Positions 44,478 through 53,573 of a stretch of DNA of 64,000 nucleotides are shown in pieces. The DNA comes from Marimicrobium sp913061115 (GTDB lineage: Bacteria > Pseudomonadota > Gammaproteobacteria > Pseudomonadales > Halieaceae). Positions within the stretch are counted from its first letter, which is position 1. Every line of letters starts with the position of its first letter. The stretch lies in NCBI RefSeq assembly GCF_047729875.1, contig NZ_CP159826.1:2170001-2234000 (forward strand), in the 5' to 3' direction. The position numbers and the translations under genes are program-made. The notes under the pieces were generated by a model. It was not told the DNA's origin, made no database searches, and worked only from the letters and a program-made list of their open reading frames with translations.

Positions 44478-46090
44478 CGCTTTACCTGATAACTGGACAA
44501 CTTTAAATCCCAGGTAGATGGCCCAACACCGGCCTCTCTAAGTTTAAATTTCTGCACCTTATTTGTTGGCGTCATAGGTAATGAGTCAACAAAATCTATA
44601 TACCTAGGAACGAAGTAATGTGGGGCATTTTCATTTATGAACTCCGCCAAGTCCTCACAGCTTAAATCTGAACCGCCTTGCAGCACCACGTTAAGCTTCA
44701 GTTCATGTTCACCCGCAACCTCTGCCAATGGGATACCAAAGGCAGCGACCTCTCTGACCGCTGCGTGCCGAATAGCAACACTCTCGACCTCCATAGTTGA
44801 AATGTTCCTACCCGCGTATCGTATAGCATCTTTTTTTCGATCAACAAAAAATAGTGCGCCCGTAATCGGGTCTTGTCGCCCCAAGTCGCCAGTACGATAC
44901 CACTCTCCAAAAAATGCCTCGTGCGTCGCAATCACATCATCAAAATATCCATTGAAAACAACATAGGGCTCTAATGGTTTGACGCATATCTCTCCGATCT
45001 TTTCACCGGCCACTGGCAGTCCTGCGTCATCCATAAGACACACTTCGCTGTCATCGACGGAGAAGCCTAACGCGTGCAAGGGGATATCGTCGCGCTCTTC
45101 CAACTGGTTGCATACCAATAAGCACTCACTTTGTCCTAGGCCACCGCGCGTGATTTTAAGCCCAAAGCGCTCTTCGAACCGTTGTCTTTGCTCTGCCGAA
45201 AGAGGCACAACTCCCGCTGTATGCAGCGTATTCTTTGCGTCATCCGCTTTCTCTGGCGCATTGAGTAAAAAAACGCCCATCGCGCCTAACACAAACGTTT
45301 GTGTCGCTTTAAATTGACTAATACGATCCCAAAATGTTGTCACAGAAAACTTCTGCTCAATCACGCAGGGTATGCCTTCCAGCAGCGCGCGGTAGATGCC
45401 CGTAATCCAGGCGGCTGAATGATACAGCGGCAGTGTATTGTAGATAACATCACCGCCGCGAGAGTTGTACTGCTTACTTGCACCGTAGACGATCGCACGA
45501 ATCCAGCAATTATAGCTTTGCATGACTCCTTTTGATTTTCCCGTGGTGCCAGAGGTCCACAAAATTGAGCACGTATCACCGTAGTCAAGCTCAGATCGCT
45601 CAACGGTTATGGCGGCGGCACTCAGTAGACTTTCATAACTTATAGGATTGAGTAACGTGGATTGGTCGACGTCGCCCACCAATACGATAGCCTCATTCCC
45701 CAGTCTGTTTTGCACGGCTGCCACACAATTTTGTAGTGCGCTATCAACCACCAGCACTTTGTAGCGGCAACGCAGTAAATTATCTAACAACCAGTCACCT
45801 TTGTACTCAGCGTTAATAGGCGTCCACACCGCCCCAAGTTTGTTTATCGCAAGCGCCAGTAGCACCATCTCGACATCATTGCTGAGCATTAACGCGACAC
45901 GGTCATTCGGCTCAACACCTATACTGCGTAAACCGCCTGCTAATTGGCCTGTCACTGCATCGACTTCTGCGAAGGTCAATCGCCGCTGATCCGTCAGAAG
46001 AAATTCACCAGAACCATTTTCTATCGCCTGCCTCCGCAATATCGCCGGGAAATTGCGATTTTCAGGCTTGCTCACATCAACTTGGTTCAT
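44474..46090 (-). CDS. AMP-dependent acyl-CoA synthetase
   Basis: This enzyme of 538 residues has the AMP-binding core ILWTSGTTGKSKGVMQS, the YRTGDLGRQDPITGALFFVDRKKDAIRYAGRNIS hinge region and the C-terminal MTPTNKVQKFKLRE with the adenylation lysine. It activates a carboxylic acid to its CoA ester with ATP. The gene is convergent with the lipid-transfer gene and overlaps its stop by four bases. It is the natural candidate to activate the acid fed into the adjacent acyl-CoA pathway; the true acid is unknown. Confidence 0.9.
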   Translation of the reverse strand: MNQVDVSKPENRNFPAILRRQAIENGSGEFLLTDQRRLTFAEVDAVTGQLAGGLRSIGVEPNDRVALMLSNDVEMVLLALAINKLGAVWTPINAEYKGDWLLDNLLRCRYKVLVVDSALQNCVAAVQNRLGNEAIVLVGDVDQSTLLNPISYESLLSAAAITVERSELDYGDTCSILWTSGTTGKSKGVMQSYNCWIRAIVYGASKQYNSRGGDVIYNTLPLYHSAAWITGIYRALLEGIPCVIEQKFSVTTFWDRISQFKATQTFVLGAMGVFLLNAPEKADDAKNTLHTAGVVPLSAEQRQRFEERFGLKITRGGLGQSECLLVCNQLEERDDIPLHALGFSVDDSEVCLMDDAGLPVAGEKIGEICVKPLEPYVVFNGYFDDVIATHEAFFGEWYRTGDLGRQDPITGALFFVDRKKDAIRYAGRNISTMEVESVAIRHAAVREVAAFGIPLAEVAGEHELKLNVVLQGGSDLSCEDLAEFINENAPHYFVPRYIDFVDSLPMTPTNKVQKFKLREAGVGPSTWDLKLSSYQVKR

Positions 46091-46311
46091 TCTTTACGCT
46101 CGATAATTTTTAATCACAGGGCATACTAACAGCCTATTGACACAGAATCTTAGCTCGATATCACGAGCTTGTGGCTGAAGATAGGACTGATTCATGGCAG
46201 AATATTTCCAAATCAGGGAAGGGGGCGCTACACCCTCCCCTCCTCCCCAGCGGGGCTGCAGAAGCGGCAATCCACTTCCAATGCTCAACGTATCGTTCGG
46301 GCTACAGCCAA

Positions 46312-48474
46312 TTAAAACCTGTCGAGGTTCATCACTTTTGTCCATGCTGCAATAAAATCTGCCACAAAGCGCTGTTTCGAGTCACTTGAGGCATAAATTT
46401 CAGCAATAGAACGTAGGATCGAATTTGAACCAAAAACCAAATCAGCCCGTGTTCCTGTAAACTTTACTGTGCCAGTTGCACGATCTTTACCCTCAAACAT
46501 CTCCTCATCTGTGCCGATTGATGACCACGCAATGCTCATATCGAGCAGATTGACAAAGAAGTCATTGCTCAATGTTCCAACACTATTGGTAAATACGCCA
46601 TTTTTGGAACCACCTGCATTCGCTCCAAGGACGCGCAGTCCACCGAGGATCACTGTCATCTCTGGAGCCGTCAACGTCAGCAGGGATGCCTTGTCCACGA
46701 GCAGTGCTTCAGTTGAACGCGTGTCATTGGTCTTTTTGTAGTTACGAAACCCATCAAACGTGGGCTCGAGCACTTCAAAAGATTCAACGTCTGTCAGCGC
46801 CTGAGTAGCGTCACCGCGGCCCGGGGTGAAAGGAACGCTTGCGCCGCTGGCTTCTTCAATTGCCGCTGCACCACCGAGCACAATGAGATCAGCGAGAGAG
46901 ACCTGTGTGCCGCTGGCATTGAAGGCGACCTGAATACCTTCGAGCGTTGTGATCACCGCGCCCACACCAGACGAGGTATTAATGCCCCAGTCTTTTTGCG
47001 GTGCGAGGCGAATGCGGGCGCCGTTGGCTCCACCGCGCTTATCTGACCCGCGGAAGGTAGAGGCAGAAGCCCATGCCGTGTTGACGAGCTGCGCGACCGT
47101 AAGGCCAGAAGCGAGAATCGTTATTTTCAGGTCTGCGATTTCTGCATCACTGATTACGGGGCCAGAATGTGCAGTAATTGGATCTTGCCAGATCAACTCT
47201 TCGCCTGGAACTTCTTCCCCGAGGTAACGCGAAATGGGTCCCATGTCGCGGTGGGTGAGCTTGTACCATGCGCGAGCATAGGCGTCTGCAAACTCCACAG
47301 GATTGCCATGAAAGTGCTTGGAAATCTTGGCATACTCAGGGTCCATTTTCAGCGCCATGTCAGCCGTTGTCATCATCAGCGGCTCAGTATTTGATGGGTC
47401 ATGCGCTGCTGGCGGCTGATCTGCGTGAGAAGCCGCAGTTGGCGTCCACTGCACATGACCGGCTCCACTTGTCGTTTGTTCCCACTCATAACCCAGTAGA
47501 ACGTCAAAATAACCCATATCCCATTGCGTGGGGCTTACAGTCCAAGCGCCTTCAAAACCGGCTGTAGTTGTATCGCCACCTTTACCTGTCCCATAGCTGT
47601 TTATCCAACCCAAGCCCATATCCTCCATACGAGCGCCCTCAGGCGCAGCGCCCACTTTGTCCTCCGGACCGGCGCCGTGGCCTTTACCGAATGTGTGGCC
47701 TCCCGCTACAAGCGCTACCGTTTCATAATCATTCATCGCCATACGCTTAAACGTATCGCGGATGTCATAGGCAGATTTCAGTGGATCCGGGTTCCCATTG
47801 GGTCCCTCCGGATTCACATAGATTAGGCCCATCTGAACTGCTCCAAGCGGCGCCTCCAGATCGCGCTCACCCGTATACCGCTTGTCATCGAGCCACTCGG
47901 TTTCCGGACCCCAGTAAATGTCTTCTTCAGGCTCGAAAACATCTTCGCGCCCTCCGCCGAAGCCAAAGGTTTTGAAGCCCATAGACTCCATGGCGACATT
48001 GCCCGTTAAAATCATCAGGTCAGCCCATGAAATCTTGTTGCCGTACTTCTGCTTGATGGGCCAAAGAAGACGACGTGCTTTGTCAAGATTGCCATTGTCG
48101 GGCCAGCTATTGAGTGGTGCAAAACGCTGTGAACCCGTGGATGCTCCTCCGCGACCGTCATAAGTGCGGTATGTACCAGCGCTGTGCCAGGCCATACGAA
48201 CAAAGAGACCGCCATAGTGACCAAAATCAGCGGGCCACCAATCCTGACTATCGGTCATCAACTCGGTCAGGTCTTTTTTCAAGGCTTTCAAGTCGAGACT
48301 ATTAAAAGCTTCTGCATAGCTGAAAGATGCCTCAAGCGGTCGCGCCTGAGCTGCATTCTGGTTCAAAATCTTCAGATTTAATTGATGCGGCCACCAATGC
48401 TGGTTAGCGGTACTACCCGTTGCTGCCGCTTTATTGGGGCCATGTAGAACCGGGCACTTGCTTTCGTTGCTCAT
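46312..48474 (-). CDS. katG: Catalase-peroxidase
   Basis: This 720-residue haem enzyme destroys hydrogen peroxide by catalase and peroxidase action. The distal site is Arg93, Trp96 and His97 in FVRMAWHSAGTYR, GGHTFGKGHGAGPEDK has the proximal histidine, and LIYVNPEGPNG has the tyrosine of the Met-Tyr-Trp adduct. N- and C-terminal peroxidase-like halves are both present, so it is full length. The upstream region holds a promoter and an OxyR box. No terminator was clear after it. Confidence 0.97.
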   Translation of the reverse strand: MSNESKCPVLHGPNKAAATGSTANQHWWPHQLNLKILNQNAAQARPLEASFSYAEAFNSLDLKALKKDLTELMTDSQDWWPADFGHYGGLFVRMAWHSAGTYRTYDGRGGASTGSQRFAPLNSWPDNGNLDKARRLLWPIKQKYGNKISWADLMILTGNVAMESMGFKTFGFGGGREDVFEPEEDIYWGPETEWLDDKRYTGERDLEAPLGAVQMGLIYVNPEGPNGNPDPLKSAYDIRDTFKRMAMNDYETVALVAGGHTFGKGHGAGPEDKVGAAPEGARMEDMGLGWINSYGTGKGGDTTTAGFEGAWTVSPTQWDMGYFDVLLGYEWEQTTSGAGHVQWTPTAASHADQPPAAHDPSNTEPLMMTTADMALKMDPEYAKISKHFHGNPVEFADAYARAWYKLTHRDMGPISRYLGEEVPGEELIWQDPITAHSGPVISDAEIADLKITILASGLTVAQLVNTAWASASTFRGSDKRGGANGARIRLAPQKDWGINTSSGVGAVITTLEGIQVAFNASGTQVSLADLIVLGGAAAIEEASGASVPFTPGRGDATQALTDVESFEVLEPTFDGFRNYKKTNDTRSTEALLVDKASLLTLTAPEMTVILGGLRVLGANAGGSKNGVFTNSVGTLSNDFFVNLLDMSIAWSSIGTDEEMFEGKDRATGTVKFTGTRADLVFGSNSILRSIAEIYASSDSKQRFVADFIAAWTKVMNLDRF

Positions 48475-48571
48475 AATAATCCCTCACTCACTTGTCTTGA
48501 TATATTGCGCGCTTTTACACTAATAGCAGCTAAAAGATGGGCCTTTAGCCCTTTCCTAGCAACAGCCTATA

Positions 48572-48600
48572 ATCATATTAGAATTGTGTAAAATGATCAA
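48572..48600 (-). promoter_or_regulatory. katG promoter
   Basis: On the minus strand TTGATC (48600-48595) and TATGAT (48577-48572) are 17 bp apart. This is about 98 bp upstream of the katG ATG. The -35 lies 14 bp downstream of an OxyR box, the arrangement expected for activation by contact with RNA polymerase. Confidence 0.6.
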
Positions 48601-48614
48601 AATTAATAGACACT

Positions 48615-48629
48615 ATAGATAATAACTAT
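48615..48629 (-). promoter_or_regulatory. OxyR-binding site
   Basis: ATAGATAATAACTAT matches all conserved positions of the OxyR half-tetramer consensus ATAGnTnnnAnCTAT. The second 15 bp site expected 22 bp away is only weakly present. Placed just upstream of the katG -35, so peroxide-induced activation is likely. ATAGACACTAT just beside it (48606-48616) is another short palindrome. Confidence 0.65.
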
Positions 48630-48825
48630 GGTAATTTCTGTCTTGTGACGATGGTCACTCATATTCTAGATTGAACTGTACATTCTCCCTCTGGATGCTC
48701 AAGGATTAAGCTTGCAACTATCAACACGGTCGGTAGGCAGACATGGATATTGTCAACCAGCAGCATGCGCGGCCTCATCCCTCGTTATACTATATGACTT
48801 ATATCCACATCCTTGAGGCTCATCA

Positions 48826-49875
48826 GTGCGGCTATATTTTGGCGGATTATTATTTGTTCTCATCGCTTTCTCTACCGTGAGTGTTGGCGAACCAGCCAAC
48901 AGTATTTCCTCCGGTGCGCCAACGGCTGCTGACGGACGTTTTACCAACTCTGCCGGCGATATAGGGCACGGTTCACTTGCGGTACGTTTGCCATTTATGT
49001 TGCGTCGCTTCGGCACGTATTTCAGAGATGGCGGGGGGAGACCTAACCGAATTGCCAACGATGGCGTATTCCTAAGAGAAAACGCCGGCCACGGCATCCC
49101 CACTGTCACCTGGATAGGACACGCTAGCCTCCTAGTGCAGATGGAGCAGGTTTCCTTCCTCACCGACCCAACCTGGTCAAATCGGCCGAGTCCGGTGCCA
49201 CTGATAGGTCCAAGTCGTTTTGTCGCACCCGGACTGGCGATGGATGACCTACCACCGATTGATTTTGTGCTTATCTCCCACAATCACTATGACCATCTTG
49301 ACCTACCTACCCTGAGATCGCTGGCAGAACGCAATCCCGCAACGGTGTTCTATGTTCCTTTAGGTAATGGTGCACTCTTGCAGCAACAAGGGATCGCGAA
49401 TGTGGAAGAGCTCGACTGGGGGGAAACGCATGCTTACAAAGGCGTCACTATCCACTGTCTTCCCGCGCAACACTGGAGCAAACGCAGTCTGACAGATGAC
49501 CGCAAGGCCCTTTGGTCATCGTGGGCGGTGATTGGTGCGAAACAACGTTTTTACTTTGCGGGAGATACCGGCTATTTCGATGGCTTTACAATGATTGGAG
49601 AGGCGCTTGGTCCATTCGACCTAGTGGCGGTGCCTATCGGGGCGTACGAACCGAGGGCAATGATGCGTGGTTCACATATGAACCCAGAAGAAGCGCTGCG
49701 TGCGGCCATCGATTTGCGTGCCAGCATCGCTGTGGCGATTCATTTCGGCACGTTTGACCTGTCTGATGAGCCGCTGGCAGAGCCACCGCAGCGTTTCAAC
49801 GAGGCGGCGAAAAACTCTGAACTGGGTAGCGACGCGGCATGGATTCTTGATATTGGTGAGACCCGTGCATTCTGA
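48826..49875 (+). CDS. Exported MBL-fold metallo-hydrolase (NAPE-PLD/UlaG-like)
   Basis: This protein of 349 residues has a hydrophobic N-terminus that looks like a signal peptide (about 1-22). The zinc motif HNHYDHLD follows TWIGHASLLVQMEQVSFLTDPTW, and FYFAGDTGYFDGF and VAIHFGTFDLSDEP provide later metal ligands. These features, and the length, match the N-acylphosphatidylethanolamine phospholipase D-like group. GAGG sits seven bases before the GTG start. It is divergent from katG. Substrate unknown. Confidence 0.85.
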   Translation: MRLYFGGLLFVLIAFSTVSVGEPANSISSGAPTAADGRFTNSAGDIGHGSLAVRLPFMLRRFGTYFRDGGGRPNRIANDGVFLRENAGHGIPTVTWIGHASLLVQMEQVSFLTDPTWSNRPSPVPLIGPSRFVAPGLAMDDLPPIDFVLISHNHYDHLDLPTLRSLAERNPATVFYVPLGNGALLQQQGIANVEELDWGETHAYKGVTIHCLPAQHWSKRSLTDDRKALWSSWAVIGAKQRFYFAGDTGYFDGFTMIGEALGPFDLVAVPIGAYEPRAMMRGSHMNPEEALRAAIDLRASIAVAIHFGTFDLSDEPLAEPPQRFNEAAKNSELGSDAAWILDIGETRAF

Positions 49876-49915
49876 CTTAAACAGAGATAGCAAAATCTCC
49901 TAAAGCTGCGTCTAT

Positions 49916-50890
49916 TCAGTCGCGAACAGCCGCATCAATTCGCTGCATCAGAGACAGTTCTAAATCGGGCGCTGCTTCTGCTGCCAAGCACTCTGCCAGC
50001 TCCTCCCGATTTTTGACGCCTAAAACCAACGTCTCAACCCCGGGCATCGACAAGGCGTATTGATGCGCAAGTTGCGCCGGAGAGATCCCCATCTCAGCAG
50101 CGATCAAGCGAAACGGTGCGGCGCGCTCAAAATCAATCTGTTCTGCTGAATTCGCCGCGACGGGTCTGTCAATGACGCTGGTGAGCGAGCCTGCTGCAAC
50201 CGCTCTAACACCCATGACACCAACAGAGTGCTTTCTTGCGTGCTGAATGACTGCCCGAGGGTCGGGTTTTTCTGCGGCAATGGCCATACCACCCGCTGAA
50301 TCCAGCAAATTGCTCACACACTGAACAACATCAGGGCGTCTTTGCGCACTGATAATATCCAAATTAGTTACCTGCGTACTGGCAGCTGTCACACCCCAAG
50401 CCCTAATTCGCCCGCTCTGCTTAAGCTTTTCAAAGGCCGGAATGACATAGTGATTAAAGGTCGACGAGGTAACTGCAATTTTTGATAACACTGTGTGCGG
50501 AATTTTCGTCTGCCAATTATCGGGAACAACATAACCATGCAGTATAAAAAAATCAATATAGTCTCGTTTTAGCAACGCCAAACTTTGCTGTAGGGAACTC
50601 GATAATATGCCTTCAATATCTACGCCGCTTGCAGCGCCTAACAGGCATTTAGTGGTCAATAGAACAGCGTCCGGGTACCCATCAGGAAAAGCCAGACCCA
50701 TCACTTTTTCTGCCTCACCGTCACCATACAAGGGCGCCATATCAAACAGATTGATACCTGCTTCATACGCGGCATTAACAGTCTTTATCGCCTCGCCCTG
50801 AGACGTGGAACCCCAGACTTGCCCAATACCCCCGCCGCCTAATGTATAACGACTAACATCAAATAACTGACCCAACTTTTTTTGTTGCAT
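49916..50890 (-). CDS. Aldo/keto reductase family oxidoreductase
   Basis: This protein of 324 residues has the AKR tetrad region FDMAPLYGDGEAEKVMG (Asp and Tyr), TTKC (Lys) and DFFILHGYV (His). It has the L-galactose/D-threo-aldose dehydrogenase-like layout. NADPH-dependent reduction of an aldehyde or ketone, or its reverse, is expected. It starts 62 bp after the LLM gene on the same strand. Confidence 0.85.
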   Translation of the reverse strand: MQQKKLGQLFDVSRYTLGGGGIGQVWGSTSQGEAIKTVNAAYEAGINLFDMAPLYGDGEAEKVMGLAFPDGYPDAVLLTTKCLLGAASGVDIEGILSSSLQQSLALLKRDYIDFFILHGYVVPDNWQTKIPHTVLSKIAVTSSTFNHYVIPAFEKLKQSGRIRAWGVTAASTQVTNLDIISAQRRPDVVQCVSNLLDSAGGMAIAAEKPDPRAVIQHARKHSVGVMGVRAVAAGSLTSVIDRPVAANSAEQIDFERAAPFRLIAAEMGISPAQLAHQYALSMPGVETLVLGVKNREELAECLAAEAAPDLELSLMQRIDAAVRD

Positions 50891-50952
50891 GAGCTTCTCA
50901 CCTGTTAAAACTCGTTAATCTGTTTCCTTCCGAAACACATGCTCACCACTGT

Positions 50953-51873
50953 TTACACACTCTGAGCTATCCGACATAACAGCTCTCTGGTCTGGATATG
51001 CTCCTCGGAGGATGTTGCAAACACCGACGCCGCATAATCCGTGACTCCGGAATCCCTTAGTTTTGCTAGGCAATCTTCGACTTCACTGGCGCTGCCAACC
51101 AGTGCCAAATCGCCAGGTTCGCTCACCCCTTCTTTTTCAAACATTGCCTTATAGGAAGGCAACTGCCCATACATAGAAAGGGTTTTAGAAATTTGGTCCC
51201 TAAGCGCAGCGGGGTTATTAGTCACACAGATGGGTAAGGTCGCAATAATGCGCGGCGAAACTCTGCCCGCTTTCTCAGCCGCTGCAGCGATCGTCGGTAC
51301 GATATGTTCAGCAATTGTCTTAGGGCCCACCCATGCAAGCGTAGTACCATCGGTTCTGGTACCTGCGACTCTCAATGCTTGAGAGCCAAGCGCCGCGACA
51401 ACGACACCGGGCCTGGGGCCGGCTGTTCTGAACACTTCAGCCTCGCAAGAAAGTGTTTCTCCCTTGAATGCTACTTTGCCGTCTTCAAGCAACGGCATCA
51501 GTATGGAAAGATATTCCCTCAGGTGGCGTATTGGTTTGTCGAATCCAATTCCCAACTGCGCCATCATCACCTCGTGCGAGAGCCCTATGCCAAGCGTTAG
51601 ACGGCCATTTGTCGCTGTTTGAGTCGTCAGCGCCTGACCTGCCATCGCCATAGGATGCCGCGGCAAGGTCGGAACAATCGCTGTTCCCAATTCAATATCT
51701 GGGACTGTCTGAGCAACCACCGACAACACCGTCAGCGCGTCAAACCCTCCGGTTGGATGTTCTGCTAACCAGTAGCTTGAGAATCCGTCCTTAAATGCTG
51801 ATCGCGCATCTTCTGTGATTGCTTCAATAGAGGCTTTTAGTACCAGCCCTGTTCCATTAATGCCAATCTTCAT
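50953..51873 (-). CDS. LLM-class flavin oxidoreductase (F420/FMN-type)
   Basis: This protein of 306 residues is a luciferase-like TIM barrel. SSYWLAEHPTGGFDALTVLSVVAQ, IELGTAIVPTLPRHPMAMAGQALTTQ and RLTLGIGLSHE are the family's flavin- and substrate-binding segments. The closest type I recall is the TIGR03564 F420-dependent group, but a gammaproteobacterium may use FMN instead. It lies four bases after the DoxX stop and is followed by the AKR gene, so these three form an operon. Confidence 0.85.
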   Translation of the reverse strand: MKIGINGTGLVLKASIEAITEDARSAFKDGFSSYWLAEHPTGGFDALTVLSVVAQTVPDIELGTAIVPTLPRHPMAMAGQALTTQTATNGRLTLGIGLSHEVMMAQLGIGFDKPIRHLREYLSILMPLLEDGKVAFKGETLSCEAEVFRTAGPRPGVVVAALGSQALRVAGTRTDGTTLAWVGPKTIAEHIVPTIAAAAEKAGRVSPRIIATLPICVTNNPAALRDQISKTLSMYGQLPSYKAMFEKEGVSEPGDLALVGSASEVEDCLAKLRDSGVTDYAASVFATSSEEHIQTRELLCRIAQSV

Positions 51874-51877
51874 GGCG

Positions 51878-52306
51878 TCATCCTTGTTCGTGCTGTTTTG
51901 CTAGCGCATTCGCAACCGGTGTCACACCGGCCATATACAGCAGGCCTGCCATGATGGCCATATTCTTAATAAAATTCTGTAGTTCATGCCCCTGTTGCAG
52001 GCCTTCCTCCATGGCCCAAAAATTGTGCATGAAAATACTAATGACCAGTGTGAGCCCGGCCAGTACGAACGCCACTAACTGCACCCGATAGCCCGCCAGC
52101 AAACTCAGGCCGCCTCCGATCTGGATAGCGATGGTCAGCACGAGCAGGACAGGGATAAAGGGAACGTTATGCACCGCCATATACTCGCTCATCTCACCAA
52201 AACCGGTGATTTTAGTGATTCCGGGGACGATAAAATACAAACCGAGCAGTGCGCGACCGACCAACTGTAAAGTGCGTTGAGTGGTGACGAGGTTGTTGTC
52301 CATCAT
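51878..52306 (-). CDS. DoxX family membrane protein
   Basis: This 142-residue protein has four membrane helices; ALLGLYFIVPGITKITGF is the conserved first helix and FIKNMAIMAGLLYMAG the fourth. DoxX proteins are subunits of quinol oxidases or of thiosulfate oxidation, or of unknown role. It is first in an operon with the LLM and AKR genes. Confidence 0.87.
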   Translation of the reverse strand: MMDNNLVTTQRTLQLVGRALLGLYFIVPGITKITGFGEMSEYMAVHNVPFIPVLLVLTIAIQIGGGLSLLAGYRVQLVAFVLAGLTLVISIFMHNFWAMEEGLQQGHELQNFIKNMAIMAGLLYMAGVTPVANALAKQHEQG

Positions 52307-52421
52307 TATGTGTCGCTCTTGTTATTGTGTGACGTAGAGTATAGTCGCACTGCGTAACGGATAATATCGGGCGGGAATCATTAGCACTTGTCAGTACCCG
52401 CTCACGCTTCGAAAAGAGAGC

Positions 52422-52763
52422 CTAACCACAGCACTTCTTGAATTTCTTGCCACTGCCACAGCTACAGGGGTCGTTGCGTGCTGGGGTTTTATCCACTGTA
52501 ACCGTAACGCTTTTGTTGAGCAGCGTGGTCAATTCGCCAATCGACTCTTCGGCACCTTCGCTGCTATCGACACGAATCTGGGCATACAACTGCGCTCCGT
52601 CCACCAGCGCCTGAACGTCCTTCTGGCGCGTTTCACTGGTTACCAGCAAGGCCAGCGGGTATTTCTCACTACCCCCATTACTGCCCGCTTTGGTCTGGTA
52701 AGCACCCCCGGCGGCATCCTGACGTGCATCCTGACGGCCATTGAAGAAAAACTTATCTGACAT
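52422..52763 (-). CDS. SEC-C motif protein, PBPRA1643 family (TIGR04102)
   Basis: This 113-residue protein begins MSDKFFFNGRQDARQDAA and ends in the zinc-binding SEC-C motif NDPCSCGSGKKFKKCCG. This pair of features is typical of the PBPRA1643-type SWIM/SEC-C family. The middle ALVDGAQLYAQIRVDSSEG occurs in decayed form at 55.4 kb. Function unknown, possibly translation-linked zinc binding. Confidence 0.88.
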   Translation of the reverse strand: MSDKFFFNGRQDARQDAAGGAYQTKAGSNGGSEKYPLALLVTSETRQKDVQALVDGAQLYAQIRVDSSEGAEESIGELTTLLNKSVTVTVDKTPARNDPCSCGSGKKFKKCCG

Positions 52764-53203
52764 ACTGTGGTCCTTTTTCGAGACATTATTCGCACATAAA
52801 ACGTCGTGAATTTATCGCTTAAACCATTGATTTATATATATTGTTAAAAAATAATTTACCCGAAAAACGCGGAGGGGCCTGCGTGAATAAAATTGATGAA
52901 TGGTTGAAAGTGCGACTATTTTCCGCATTATAGAGAGTCTAGGCAAGGGCCATAGCGCTGGCTTCCCCTCTAGGAAGTGCTTTATGAACAAAAGACAACG
53001 GCACTTTTCAGCTAAGCCTGGGCGAGATATGAGTAGGGCCACGGGGATATCTGGCAGGAAGCATGGGTGTAGCAGCCCGTCTGCGAAGCTGTCGACACAT
53101 GGCAGCCCTTTGATTTGTTGTATAATTACTAATGAGTCAGCACCACGGCTCTTTTATTTCGTTTATACTTAAAGTCAGCCAATATAAAAAGGAGTGACCG
53201 AAA
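52764..53203. other. Intergenic stretch
   Basis: No gene was found over 440 bp. TATAAT occurs at 53121-53126, about 80 bp before the small membrane-protein gene at 53204, but no good -35 partner at 16-18 bp. AGGAG at 53190-53194 is that gene's ribosome site. Confidence 0.35.
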
Positions 53204-53356
53204 ATGTTTCAATTGATCTGGCAGATTTACACCACGGGGATTGTGATATTTTTCTTGGTCTTCTTGCTTCTCGAAGACAAGCCATTTGGTTCCGCATTGA
53301 TGAACGCGATCTTTTGGCCCGCCGGGGTTTATAATGTTTATATCGCCGGTGGCTGA
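53204..53356 (+). CDS. Small membrane protein, 50 residues
   Basis: ATG 53204 to TGA 53356, with AAAAGGAG nine bases before the ATG. The product reads MFQLIWQIYTTGIVIFFLVF then LLLEDKPFGSALMNAIFWPAG and VYNVYIAGG. It has one clear membrane helix and a second weaker one. The FWPAGVYNVYI end looks like a conserved motif but I cannot name the family. It lies alone on the plus strand between two minus-strand genes. Confidence 0.62.
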   Translation: MFQLIWQIYTTGIVIFFLVFLLLEDKPFGSALMNAIFWPAGVYNVYIAGG

Positions 53357-53573
53357 ATCAGGTTTTGATGCGTCAACAGCCAGAGCACCAAAAAATCGGA
53401 TCGTGACAGTCGGACTCTGCCCCATGCGGTAAACGCACTGCCCCTCAGATAGCGATGTGCCCTGTCGGGGTCAGGTGTCTTTAGGCTACACAGATTACAA
53501 AACGCACTGTCTATTTATACCCAAGGCACCGTCAACGGTGCTGAAATTGGGTGGATACACCCTGCTGCTTCTA

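Noticed and set aside
46190..46300. GC-rich hairpins after katG as a terminator
   Set aside because: Short stems without a T-run; several alternative foldings and none convincing.
49884..49900. GAGAT/ATCTC hairpin between the metallo-hydrolase and AKR genes
   Set aside because: Only five pairs and no T-run; too weak to call a terminator.
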